A DNA stretch of 40,457 nt, from positions 467,857-508,313 of the forward strand of contig FN647857.1 in NCBI GenBank assembly GCA_000310025.1, read 5' to 3'. The translations under genes and the position numbers were made by a program. This document shows positions 1 to 12,000 of this stretch, piece by piece. The number at the start of each line of letters is the position of its first letter. Positions within the stretch are counted from its first letter, which is position 1. The stretch is from Ectocarpus siliculosus (Eukaryota > Sar > Phaeophyceae > Ectocarpales > Ectocarpaceae). The notes beneath the pieces were generated by a model, which was not told the origin of the DNA, made no database searches, and saw only the letters and a list, made by a program, of their open reading frames with translations.

Positions 1-2
1 CA

Positions 3-227
3 CGCAGCGAGAAGGAACTGCACGCCCTCCGCGTTAGCTGCGGGGAGTTCGCCTGGCTGTCGGAGCACGCCCGGGGACACCTCAAGTCCGTCCGGGAGAC
101 GGCCGGAGACCCCGGCATCTTCGAGCAGGAGCTGGAGCTTGCGGAGGAGATGGCGCAGCTGCAGCGGCGCAACATCGCCAACCTGGAGCAGAAGCTGGAG
201 GAGAAGAAGAAGATCCAGGCGAAGTAG
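3..227 (+). CDS. 3' end of an unidentified gene, coiled-coil C-terminus
   Basis: Read from base 3, the frame is open for 74 codons and stops at TAG 225-227; the gene begins upstream of the window. The peptide is very rich in Glu, Lys, Gln and Leu. It runs from RSEKELHALRV through a run containing EQELELAEEMAQLQRR to NLEQKLEEKKKIQAK at the end, with hydrophobic residues at heptad-like spacing. It is therefore probably a helical coiled coil ending in a basic tail. GC content and codon use match the other real exons in the window and contrast with the AT-richer DNA that follows. I do not recognise the family, and no enzyme motif is visible. I am fairly sure it is coding, but not what it does. 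Confidence 0.7.
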   Translation, partial: RSEKELHALRVSCGEFAWLSEHARGHLKSVRETAGDPGIFEQELELAEEMAQLQRRNIANLEQKLEEKKKIQAK

Positions 228-1202
228 CCGCGGCATTTAGCAGCCGTTGCAGCGGCGGCGGCGACGACGGGAGGTGTAGTGAGATGGCAATAATAATGTA
301 GAACCTATTGTCTTGAGCTGCGGGCACCGAGCGCAGGCCGTATTTACGCGGTGGGTTTGTTTTGTCCCAGAAAGTGCGGCAGAGCGGCAACAGCAGGTAT
401 TCGCACGCACCGCTTCGGCTTGTGCGTGAAAATGGCGGGCTCGAGCTGGTGTTGACGCGTACGGGAGGCAGGCTTAGATCGAGGAAAAGAAACATGGCAT
501 GCACGCCAAGGTGCTTGTTGTCAAACAGTCTGGGACAGTTTCAAGGGATCGATTGTTGGGCGGAGCAGACAGCACTTCTCTACAGCTGCGCGTCCACCAC
601 TTTCGGTCTGCTTTCTGCGTGACGGTTTGATCCGACACGCCGGCGGCTCCGAATACAAGAAAGAGAGGTGTAAGGCGTGGATGTGGTGTAGCCGCCCTTG
701 TCGGCACCCCATTCCGCATCACGCACACGGGTGTCTGTGTCTTTGGGGGAAGTCGGGTGAGATTCCCCCAAAGTCGTGACCAAGGTATCGGTCTTTGTCA
801 CCTGTTCGGCAATAAATTGTGGGCAGGTCGAAGCCCAGCACATCTTATCGGTTTCGCACTCTTTGTGCTCCTTTCGGCTTTAACGGTGGCAGGCAGCTTT
901 CTGATTGATGTAGTGGATCAACCCTGCTCGCCTATCTTGCACACGAATATGGCCCTAAGGCGATATCCTTACCCTGGTAGACCACCATGTTTTTTTGGGG
1001 GGTCGTGCGTGGACCTACAGTAGTAGAGTTCGTAAAGACAGGCGGATTCATGGTGTGGGATGTAAACGTGTGAGTGGACCCGTTCTGAGTCCTGTTCTTC
1101 GGCAAGGGACACGCCATTTCGGTGGCCCCGTTTCGTCGGTCGACAGTCTCGTGGAGAAGGCTACACATACATTTGTGGATTAACGTGTGTGTGTTGTTGT
1201 AT
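228..1202. other. 3' UTR and spacer, no gene seen
   Basis: After the stop codon at 227 the sequence drops in coding character. All open frames here are short and overlap one another on both strands. An AATAAA-like hexamer lies near 811 and could serve polyadenylation of the upstream gene, but brown-algal signals are poorly defined. I see no RNA gene or promoter that I can support. Confidence 0.4.
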
Positions 1203-1267
1203 GTACAGTAGGTGTCCCGATATTGTGCCGGTGGAATAGTGCCGGTAAAATTTCTCGATACAGACAC

Positions 1268-1304
1268 AGCCCTGAATAGTGCCGTTTTGGCACTATTCAG
1301 GGCT
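1268..1304. repeat. Perfect 16-bp hairpin inside the element's left end
   Basis: AGCCCTGAATAGTGCC at 1268-1283 is followed by the loop GTTTT and then by its exact reverse complement at 1289-1304. The stem includes one copy of the ATAGTGCC motif in each orientation, so it belongs to the subterminal array of the surrounding element. It is not a terminator. Confidence 0.8.
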
Positions 1305-2153
1305 GCCCACTATAGTGCCGGTTCAGGCACTATCGAACCCGTCAATAGTGCCGGTTCAGACCCCACACACAACACCTTTTTTCGCCCCAAGCCTTCCACG
1401 CCAACAGGATTCTGAGACGGTTTCCCTTCGAGCTACAAGTATAGCTCGGTTCCTCTCGGTACGCGTGACGTCTTCAAATGTCACGGTATACCGATCGACC
1501 AGGTTCCGCCAATAGGCTGGGGTTTCAGTAGTGAGGCGAGCGAAAAGGAAGATAGTGGTAGTGACGAAGGATATGGAAAATATAGCCAAGGATAGCCGTG
1601 ATGATGCAGGAGACAATATATATGGCGATGAGGGGAACAGCAAGAGTTTCGAGCGAGATGACCTTCCTCACAACAAACGCCGCAGTGGCGCAGAATCTAG
1701 AGATAGATGAAGAGTGTAGTAGTGAGTGAGTGGTGGTAAATACAATATTTCTAAGGAACGCGTGTTCAAAGTAGTAAGCCTTGGCAGTCACGTAGTTCTC
1801 CTCTCTCTGCTGCTACCATTTCTGTCTTTTATCCAGAGAATAGCTCAGCCTCCTCCATGACACCCTCTCACGGCCTTGAGAAACAAATATTTTCTGTTTT
1901 TGACCGCACTGAGACTGACGTCTTTTGGTTGGCCAGTCGTTTTTCTTGCTTCTGAAAGCAAGCTTGGTCTTCTCTCTAGCTTTTTATCGAAGGAACAGGG
2001 GAGTTCGTTATCTGCTTTGTTGGGTGGCTTGGTGCGCCCGGCGCAGTTGTAGACGGCAAAAATAAAAGAACCGCGCGGCGAGTTTGCCGGCAACGATAAA
2101 ATACAGTAAACTGCCCACGGGTGTGGTAACCCGCCGCATCTATGATGTTCCGG

Positions 2154-2299
2154 AGCGTGATAGCTCTGATGTGTTGACGCTGGTGCTGTGATAGCTGTTG
2201 TGATGGCGTGATAGCCTAGAGGCGTGAAAGCCTGGCAGCGTGATAGATGGTGGATAGGTAGTATGGGCACGGGCGTGATAGCCCAGGGCGTGATAGCCG
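2154..2299. repeat. Degenerate GCGTGATAGCC tandem repeat
   Basis: About seven imperfect copies of GCGTGATAGCC, separated by 5-25 bases, lie within the mobile element. They force a spurious open frame on the minus strand rich in Tyr-His-Ala. This looks like a minisatellite grown inside the element. Confidence 0.6.
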
Positions 2300-3164
2300 G
2301 GAAAAAGGAAGATGAAAAAATCAAGGGCACGTGGCCAACACCGTTGCTGACACGCATACCCAGAAAACAATAATATGTGGCAAAGATGGTACCACCATTC
2401 CCCCAATTTATTACAACTGCGGAACCCCCAAAATCCCCCGCTCCATCTTCTAGGAACATTCCTCGGTTGCAATAATCTGTCAATGCTGTGAGTACATCCA
2501 ACATGCTTCACCCCTTTTTTAGGTTGCATCTGCTTTTTTTTGTGTGCTTATTTAAGGAGCTTACATCCATCCATGTTTTACTTCCAGTTGTACATCGGGT
2601 GCGTGCATGAGCGACTTTCTTTCGCTGTCGAGGGGTGCCTTTGAGGTTGCCTGAATAGTGCTACGGCCTTCTTGCAATACACAACACATAATAATTTGAT
2701 AGCGAGGTGAACTTTTATCGGGCAGCACGGTCAACGGTTAAAAGGCAGCAGCAACGCTTCACTAGCGAGTGCTTGCGCTGAGGTGGGAAGAGAACAACTG
2801 CTGTGCAACAAATTAAACTGGTCAATCAATCAAGTTAATTTTGATGTGACCAATGCCTGCCGTGTTTTCGACAGTCCAAGAGCCTCACGAAACTTAATGA
2901 AGCCCGCCCACGTCACCCACCTCACGATTGATCCAAATAACGTTCGTTTGGCACTCTGTCAGCCCCGCAACGCGCAAGCGTTGCACTCTGAAGTCGAATA
3001 GTCCTGCATAGTGCCAAGCCGGCACTCACTATGGAGGGATTTTCAGGCCCCGAAAAGTGCCGGTTTGGCATCAGGCACAGTTAGTTCTGAATACCGGTGC
3101 CCGGTATAGTGCATGTCAAATCGCCTGGACATATACCGGCACTATATCGGGACACCTACGGTAC

Positions 3165-5912
3165 CATAATTTACTGCGGAGTATTTAGTTGTTTTTGGGA
3201 CGGTATAATACTGTTGGGAGTGGTGTCGTGGTGTCTTACATATTTTTTATGGTGTAAACTTCTTGAAGTGATGCACTTATCGAATGGTCGCACTCACAGA
3301 CCTTAGCCCCACATAATAGCAAGAATGATGCAAAATATACAGCCATGACTGACAGCAGTTGTGTTGGCACAACAATGGTAAACAGTAGTAAGTAGTGGCT
3401 GAGAGGCGTGCCACCGGGATTGAAGACCTTATGCTGAGCCAAAATTAAGGGTCACTCCTCGCTTTCTGTAGAAGACACCTACTACCTACCTTTGTTTCAG
3501 AAGCGGGGCTAAGTAACCAAAGTCTAGGGAGTACAATTTTGAGGATACTTGTCTTCGTTTTATAGAACAACAACCGTTCGTTCAGCATGAAATAAAATTC
3601 TTCAACATTACAATGCATACTTTATTTACTACTACTTTCCTATCCAAAGTAGTCTACGGACTTCGCTGTGGTGTTACAATTTTTCCGCGCGTACAGCAGG
3701 ATCAATGCGCGGCCTACAAGTGAATTTGTACGGAAACCAGCACTACCATGTCCTCTTGCACTGCCGCATTGAGGCAAGTCACCAACCTTCCGGAGCCCAT
3801 TCTGTAGCCTGTTTTTGTACGCCTTAGACTATCGATATTCTGCTGCTCCGCGCGTAACACACTCTCACCCCTGTACCCTGCACGCTGAAATTATATTTTC
3901 GTGTGGTGTGTATCTGCAAGGTACAATAATACCTGAAGTAGTTGCTTTCTTCACATTCAAAATACTATGCATTCGAAGCGTTATTTTTTCTTACAAGCAC
4001 ACAACGGAATACAGCAGTAGCTCTTCCACTGTTGTAGGAAGTGTTTCTTTCACGCATACAATTGTTAAGAGCCCGGGATATGGAGTATTAAGGAACAATA
4101 AAAACACACACGGAAAAGGAGTATGAACTCATAGCAATCAATCAATGTAGTAGCGTTGTGTGATAACCAGTCAGTTAATTTGTGTCACGATTCCGCCCAG
4201 CGGCATAAAGCGATAACTCCCCTGTTGGTAACAGGCTCAACAAGACAGTTTGGGGGCCATCTTGTGTATTTGACTGTACTCCGTACGTATATGTCACGGC
4301 AATATGAAGTTTGGTTTGATGTTTTTAACGCGTGGGAAAACGAAACGTCTCGAATGTTCCTTTTCGCCCAAATTTTTGTTCCGGTTCGCCTTATATCGAG
4401 TGTGTGCCTTTTTTTTTGTTCTTCAACGTATAACTAACTTGTCGAGGCGAGGAGCACACCAGCGCGCACCTGCTCACAAAGCACGGCTACCCTGGTTTCG
4501 GTTCTTGACAGCGTTGCACTTGTCGCAACGAAGTTAAGGTCGCGATCGGGAAGAAACCATCTACGAGTCCATACGTGCGTTCGCCAGAACATTGCCTGCG
4601 GATACCGCCGTGGGAGAGAGATCGATAAGCGGTGAGAGCTATGATACCTGCCATGACTTGGCACACGATTGCACGCGTACCCGACAGTATGTTCATTGAC
4701 GTATTAGACACGCATGGTGTCTCCCTCACGACAAAATATCACCCGCGGTACCTATAGAGTCTCGAGCCTCCACCGGCGCGTGGGTCGGCACAAATCGTCG
4801 AGCCAACATGCTCCCTTCACAGACGTCCGCGAGGTCTTCGTTTTTGCGTTGTGGCCGGCCGTGTTTTGGGCCTAGGTTGTACAGTATATCGAATGTGTAT
4901 AACGAACGTTGTGACGCTGCTCTTAGTTTTCAAGGGCAGTACATGCCTAGATGGTGGCCGCACAGCATGCGTATTTGACCGAGCATGGCGCCCGCCCACC
5001 GTTGGGTGATCAACGGAATCCTTGGCCTTGCTGCGGTCGACGTTTGATGCCGAGCCGGTCCGGTGGAGGTGTCCAGATGGATCGCGTTACTGTTGTCTAG
5101 TCTGCAGAGTACGGGAGTCTGTGGGTGAGATTATCAATAGTGCTGTTGGGTCACAAATCCGATTTCCGACGAGATTTCTACAGGCTACCTCCCTTTCTTC
5201 ACGCACCCGGTGCGTACGACCGGCATCATCGTGTGTTTGACTCCGCCATGGTATCATAGGACGCCCCCTACGAAATTTGTGGTTCGTACGGAACAGTACG
5301 CATGGAAGTGCGAGCACTTCCACCAGGGCACAAAAATATACGGTATCTTAATTTCCAACATGATGATGAGTAGTTGGATAGGTAGTGCTTTTCGTCATGC
5401 GAGGGCTAGGGCGACGAAAACCAAATCTCAGGTGTATGTGCCGGAGGCACAGCAGTTCAACGTGTACGTCTCAGACCCGTACTTGTCGTCCCTGACCGAA
5501 CTACAAGTAAAACTATTCACTGGATAACGATGATGTACGATATCGTACGAGACTCTTGTGAACCAAAGAAATCAACGATCAGATGCACTTACATGCGACA
5601 ATTTGCCTCGCTGCCTTTGACATACTACTACTCCTCCATCCGGAGTACAATAGTCTATACAGTACTATATGTACACGTAATAATTTAGTTTCCCGCCCGG
5701 GTCGAGTCTCAGTGTTACTGTTGTTGTATGTTTGCAACAACACTCCATCCATTCGACAGAACACGGCCGTCATTGGACAGCATGATTCGCCCATTCACCA
5801 CCAACGCCATGGATGTATACTTGTAGCACGTCAAAATAGACAGGCCGCTGTTTTGTCCCACGCAACCGCCGCCGTGTCTCCCAGGTACCCGACGAAATTT
5901 TCTTCCAAGAGG
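3165..5912. other. AT-richer spacer upstream of the kinase gene, no gene seen
   Basis: This 2.7 kb has only short, overlapping frames without recognisable protein features. Small palindromes occur, for example GTACGATATCGTAC around 5535-5548. The kinase promoter and 5' UTR should lie toward the right end, but I can point to no TATA box or start site. Confidence 0.4.
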
Positions 5913-6088
5913 ATGATGTCGTCCACTGCTACACCCCGCTCGGCGGGTACTCCGGCGGGCCCCCGTCTCGCCCCCGGATCTGTTCCGGCAGCACCACCGA
6001 CGGCAACAACGCCGACTCGGTTTTATCACAACAACGAAGTCCCTCGCCTGTCGAAGGCCCTTTCGGTGGTGGCGAACCTTCTTAAATC
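5913..6088 (+). CDS. Kinase gene exon 1
   Basis: The chosen start is the first of two adjacent ATGs (5913, 5916), because upstream codons in this frame look non-coding. The exon encodes a Ser/Thr/Pro/Ala-rich leader, then VPRLSKALSVVANLLK. The donor GTGAGC at 6089 leaves two bases (TC), which the G of exon 2 completes as Ser. Confidence 0.65.
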
Positions 6089-9000
6089 GTGAGCGCTACC
6101 TTTTAGCACTTCCCCTGCGGCCTAAACATTTCCTAACCCCGCTGTAACGTCATTCCTTACCCGCTTTTATCGCACGGGCATATTCTCCGTTGTCTGCTGC
6201 AAGCGAAAACAACGCCTAGCAACTGCCACCATCCCCACCGCGAACAACCACCTGGGATTTATGTTATCATTGAGGGCCGATTACCCTCGGTGTAGTTAAG
6301 TTCCGGGCGGCTGCCTGGTTGGGCTTGCCCTTCGCTCGCCAGGACCAGTCCTCTCCATGGTGCTAACTCTCTCGACGTTGCTGTTGAGCGGTGTCTTTGG
6401 TACCCCAGAGCAACTACAATGCCTTCCTGGGTTGAAGCTTAAGTTGCGCGCGTGGTAGTGACAACGAGGAAGTTGAATACGGGGTGGCACTCAGCAAGTA
6501 AGTGTTTTTCGTTCCCTTTCGGTGACAAACACGATCGTTGCCCACCCGCGCGCACGTCCCGCCCTGCCTTTTCTATTTCTCTTTTCAGGCCTGCCAAGGT
6601 GTCCAGTCGCTTGTTCGACGTCGGCAAGGCTATTGTCCTCCTCGCCCTGACCCAGAGATTCTCACCCACCTCCATCAAAGTGCGGCAGCTCGAACAGTCG
6701 TCTGGTGCCGATCGAAGCCGCGGCGCCGTCAACACCATCTCAACCTGGGCGAGGCAAGTCAGCAAACAGCGCGCGAACAAGGACCAGGCCGTGCTCGAGC
6801 TCCTCGACAACGCGGCGAGAGCCGCTCCCGCCACGAAGCAGACGCTGCTCGAACACTTCGGCATGGGAGGAACGAATCCGGCGTCCGTGTGCAAGGAGCT
6901 TAGCATCCTGCTCACGGCGTTGATCAAGGAGCTGCACGGCGAGGCGGGAAGCGATTCTCCTTCCCCCTTTTCTTCATCGGCGACCAGTGGCGACAAAGGC
7001 GGCATGGCTACGGCAGCAGCCGCCCCCTCTGCCGACTCTGCCACCACTGTCGCCGCCATCGCCACAGACGACGTCGTCCCGCGTCGCAGACTGCCGGCCT
7101 CAACGGATAGCGCAGTGACCGGGGCGGACACAGCAGTCCAGGCTTCGCTCGAGGGGGTGAATGCTAAATCGGCGATAGCGATCGCGGCCACGGCTACGGC
7201 GGACGAAAGCAAGCGCCAGTTCCGTGCTCCGCCTGCCACCGCGACCGCAGCCGAGGTCGGTGCGACGGCAGGCGACGTGGTCGGGCCGGGCAAACCATCA
7301 GCATCCTCACACAATGAGGAGAACATCGGCAGTGCCGCTGCTACGCCCGGTATGGTAGTGCCTGCTTCTCTCGAGACCGGCACTCCTGCACCTGGCGTCA
7401 AGTCAGTTTCCGCCGCCCCCGCCGACATGGCGGCGTTGTGTCGAGGCGGTCCCAGCAGCAGCAGGAAGTGCTCTGCTCTCAAGGTGGGCAAGGGAGAGGG
7501 GGGCTGGGGAGGTGGGCGAGGTGGTGGACACCTCGTGAAGGAAGGCCACGTGGTGGGAACTAGGGATGGTCGCAGCTCTACGGTTCGTCAGGGCAGCAAC
7601 CGCCAGAAACCGACCGTTGTCAATGCCGGTCGACCAAGTGCGCCGGCAAGCGCCAACGCCGCGGCAAGAGCGCGGTCGCGGGGCTTAGCCTTCATCGCTC
7701 GCCCGGCCGGGACGCCGTTCAGCAGCGGTGCTGGTGAACGAGGAGTTCCGCGTGATCGTCAGGTTAAGGCGGCGGCAGCGAACCGCGCACCAGGAGGTGT
7801 AAGGGGAGGAGGCCCTCGCAAGCAAGGCTGCGAGCTCTCGCGGTCTGATCGCGATGGCGCTGTCGCGGCGGCGACGGCGTTAGCGGCAGCATCAGCGGCA
7901 GCGAAACCCGCAGCAGCTGCAGCGGGTAACTTTGCCCAGGAGAAGGTGACGCAGGTTGTCGTCATTGGTTTTGTTTACTCCACCGGCGCTTTTGCTGCCT
8001 GCCATCGGTGTTCATGTTGATGCTGCCAACATTGTTGTTGTTGTTGTTGTTGTTCTCGTGGGCTAGCTCCCTTGACGTACACTAGCTGATCCTATATCGT
8101 GAGAACAAGCCTATGGTGATCGTTTCGACGACTTTCTCGCCCGCCGTTCTCTCTTGTGTCACCTGACAGCGTGGTGAGAACGATGGCGTCCGTGATGACG
8201 AGGGTGCTGGAGGCAACCACCGCCACCGAACGCGCCCAATGGTAATGCAGCTGTCCCGACCCACTCACCGCCCACTTCGCGACCGATCCCAGCAAGACTC
8301 TCCTAACACGAACACCTCTGCCGAGCTGAGGCGGACCAAGGGCCTCCTCAGCAAGGCCCTGAGCGACCAGGAGAGGCTAGCCGCGGCCCTTGTTCAGCAA
8401 CGGAAGCTGCATCAAGAAGACGTCGAGCGTCACGCGGCCGAGTTGCGAGAGGTGAGCTCTTGGTAAAGCGGGAGAGAGTGGGTTGGGATAGGATGGTTGA
8501 ATGGCTGTTCTTGCTTTCGAAGACGATCAACAGTCGCCTTCTGCCTGTCCCTTCTGGTACATTTTGTCAGTGTTTCGAAAACCTTCTGATAAGTAGAGAA
8601 TTCGGAGTTCGAATCTCGGTGGCGAGGTGTTCCGTCCGCTTTTGATACCCAGCAAATACAAAACGCTTGTTGTCTTTTGAGTACACTGGCGGGAGGGAAC
8701 AGCTGAACATTTGTCTCGCGCAGCAAAATAGAAGCACATACCACAGAGGAATTGCTGCCTGCGTCACCCGGGAACGGCGCTCTTTCTCATGTAAATGTAA
8801 ATACGCCCAACCGTACGGTCGAGAAAAACGGCCTATTATCGCGTATGTCTGCGCACATAGGATGCCGAAAACACAAGGAGGTGTGCGTATCCTACGTTCC
8901 CTAGCAATACGCAAGTTTTAGTGCTCACTGGCACTAGAGTAGAGGCGTTCGTTGACTCAAGGACTTAGTTTTTTTTGGGGGGGGAATTCGCACCACTGCA

Positions 9001-12000
9001 ACTATCGCGTTGTGGTTGGTCCATCCGGCTTCTAGAGTCAGTTCCATAGACCGCAACAAGTAGCTCTTTCTGCTGGCCCATACCGCGTGGTACCACCTGA
9101 CTGAGGCTTTGCAAAATGTACGGTTTCCCCGACACCTCTTCACGAAAAACTCAAACACCAAAGTACACGTGTTCCACACGTTAACAGATGCGCAAGGAGA
9201 ACCTTGTCTTGGACGGACAGCGAAGTCGTCTGGAGGCCCTTCTGCTGCAGGCTTACCGTGATATGACCGAGCTTCAAGGGCAGAAGACCGAGACGGAATC
9301 CCATGAGGACGACGAGTCTAAGCACACGAGCGTTCCCTGCGGCTGTCCCCGTCCCGAGGAGGGCGGAAACGATAGCGGCGGAGGCGGGGGCGGCGATGAC
9401 GACCATCACCACGAGCCCTCCAAGCACGTCTCAGCAGGGCTGCCCTCACCTGGCTCCTACGCCGGCTCCGACGCGTCCGGCGGCAGCGGAGCAGAGGGCA
9501 CGCGCGGGAGCGACGACCACGAGCCTGACGGCCACGACCGCTTCGAGGAGCCCTGCCTAGACACCGCTTCAACCTGCCCCTCTCTCGAGTCTGGTTCGTG
9601 TTCTGGCTCGGACACGTCTGACGGGAGCAAGGAGGGGAGCACGCACGATGATGACGACGATGACGAAGGCAACGGTGACGGCGGAGACGGCGAGGATAAC
9701 AGCAGCGGAAAGCTTTCCACAGTTGTCTCTTCAGGCTGCCCCTCACTCGACGACGGGAGCGAGGAGGGAAGCTCCCACGACGACGACGATGGTGATGACG
9801 ACGACGATGATGACGACAGCGACGGTGCCAAGCTTTCCACGATCGTCTCTTCAGGCTGCCCCTCGCTCGCCAGTGATGGGTCTTACGATGGCCCTTTGAC
9901 GTATGACGGGGACGACTCCGGCGGCAGCTCCGGCGATAGCGTGGTTGGATCCGCCGCTAGCGTCTCCCTTCTACCGCCGCCGCCGCCGCCGCCGCCGCCG
10001 TCGCAGCAGAAGCAGAAGCAGAAGCAGAAGCAGAAGCAGAAGCAGCAGCAGCAGAAGAAGCAGAAGCATCAGCATTCTCCGCCGCCGCCGCCGCCATCGC
10101 AGCGGAAGCAGCAGCACCAGCGGGGCGCGATCGGTCTTGAGTGCAAAGGCGTTAGATCCGCCCTCTCTTCGAGGGCCGAAGCACTCCTGACGTGTGCCCG
10201 CCGACAGGCTCTCGACAGGTTCAACGGGGTCGGGTTCCTGGCGTCGCTACTCCCACTGAGCGGCAGCCACGGAGGAAGCGGAGGCGCACGCGGCGACATT
10301 GTTGCTGGGGTGGTAGCGACCGAGAAGGGGGCGAAGCTAGGTGAAGGAGGAGGCGGAGGCGTCTTCGACCTGAAGATCGCCGATGAACAGCTTCAGGGCC
10401 AATTTGCCGCGGCCGGCGTGGGACAAGGACTTGTCTTGAAGACCCTCAAGAAGGTGAGCCCTCGTAATAGCAGTCGTGTGTTGAGGCGCTGAGCCTGTTC
10501 GGGGGTGAATGGTCGCGTCGAGCTTGGCGGTTGGATATTATCTCTGGCAGAAAGAAATATGAAAAAGGCCAAGCAACGCGAATCTGTGGTAACTCAGACG
10601 CTCGAAAGGAAAGCTCTCAAGCCGTCACCCCTTTTTGCCGTTTACCCCCGTCCTTCTTTTTTCCCGGCGGTGTCTCGAATACCTCGCCCGAACGTTCTCG
10701 CCAATGCAGCCGAAGAAAGGGACAAGGGACACGGGAATGAGAGAGATCAGGATGCTGGCGAGGTACGGCTGGCATGTTGTCCTAGCCCTTACACAATACG
10801 ACCCACGGACAAACCTCGGTTTGTGCAGATTCCGGGTACGTTGTCGCAAATCATGCTAACGGTTTTTTCGCCTGGAGGAGCGATCCTGCGATAGGCTACG
10901 TGACGCTGTGAAACGGAACCCACGGGCGATTGGAAGGTGGAAGGTCCACTCCATACGTCGTTTCTTCCGCCATAGAGGTCGCTCTAGCAGCGGTTGTATG
11001 AGACTACCGCCTTCTGGAACCCCCCCAACAAACCGCGCCCCTGCGGAGATCCGGAAATAGTCGTAGAACTCCCAATATTGCGTGAAATATCCCATTTTAG
11101 AAGTATGGTCTCTCAACCACCATCTGGACCCTCCCTCGCCCCGATTCCTCCCGGTTTGCTCCCCCCCCACAGCTTCATGCCCACCTGCCACCCCAACATC
11201 ACGAACGTGTTCGCGACAAACATTGCAACGCGGAGCATCGTTATGGAAAAGATGCATATGGACCTGGAGCACCTGCTCAACCACACAAGGGAAGATATCG
11301 ACCGGGTATCACAAGATCAGATGGTCCGGTGAGTGGGCGTTGCGTTTGTTGCTGCCTCGAACGCTTGACATAGTTGTCGAAGGACACATGTGTATGAGTG
11401 GAATATGTATGAAGTCGCGTGGGACCATTCGCCGAGAGCGCTTCATACTGTACAGTCTAGGCTTGGAATGCAGAGCCGTACTTCGGGCGGCCGGCCAAAC
11501 ACCAGGCGGCGAGTGGTCTAACTTAGCCCGAGAGTCGGAATATATTGTCAGAAGCACAAGAGAAGATGTTTCGGGATGGAGGGAGCAGGGGGACCACTAA
11601 AGTACGCAAAAAAAGTAAGACAGTTGAAGACTTTATCGAGCGTTGTACCAATTCGTTTGAAACAATTCAGCGATGGTTCGCGTGAGCCCTGTCCTATCGC
11701 ATGGAATCAGGGTAGAATGCATGTCTCTCTCTGAACTGGACCCCGGTATGTAGACGCGTAAGGCGCGGATAATCCTTGTTTCCGTCTGTGCCCCGCATGC
11801 AACAATAGTCTGACTGCCAACTTCACAGCACTCTAAAGGGAGGGTGGCAGAAAGTCAAAGGAAGTCCACAATCTCGACTGTCTTGAGAAAATGCCTGATT
11901 GCGGTCGTTCACTGCTCCTACAATCCATCGGTTTGGTACAGCACGGAGGTAAGTTCTCTCCTCTCCACTTTTGGTTGGCTGTCGTGAACGCACAGCGATA

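Larger units (their letters stand above)
1203..3164. mobile_element. Non-autonomous DNA transposon-like element with terminal inverted repeats
   Basis: The 30 bases at 1203-1232 are the reverse complement of 3135-3164 with two mismatches; the core is GTAGGTGTCCCGATAT followed by GTGCCGGT. Both ends carry a GTAC, which could be a palindromic target duplication or the first bases of the repeat. Just inside each end the motif ATAGTGCCGG and its complement recur: about five times at 1218-1355, and several times at 3005-3145. Such subterminal repeats are typical transposase-binding arrays in several DNA transposon families. No transposase frame is recognisable inside; the longest open frame (minus strand, 1845-2504) resembles nothing and crosses a simple repeat. 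I infer a non-autonomous element of about 1.96 kb, superfamily unassigned. Confidence 0.6.

Noticed and set aside
1845-2504. 219-codon minus-strand frame
   Set aside because: It lies inside a transposon-like element and crosses the GCGTGATAGCC simple repeat; the composition is not protein-like.
6439-7491. 350-codon minus-strand open frame
   Set aside because: It mirrors the GC-rich, Ala-rich kinase exon 2, has no recognisable features, and the plus-strand exon joins in phase to its neighbours.
8558-8630. tRNA-like B-box (GAGTTCGAATCTC) in kinase intron 3
   Set aside because: No matching acceptor stem, D-arm or sound anticodon stem could be formed; it is chance or a decayed fragment.
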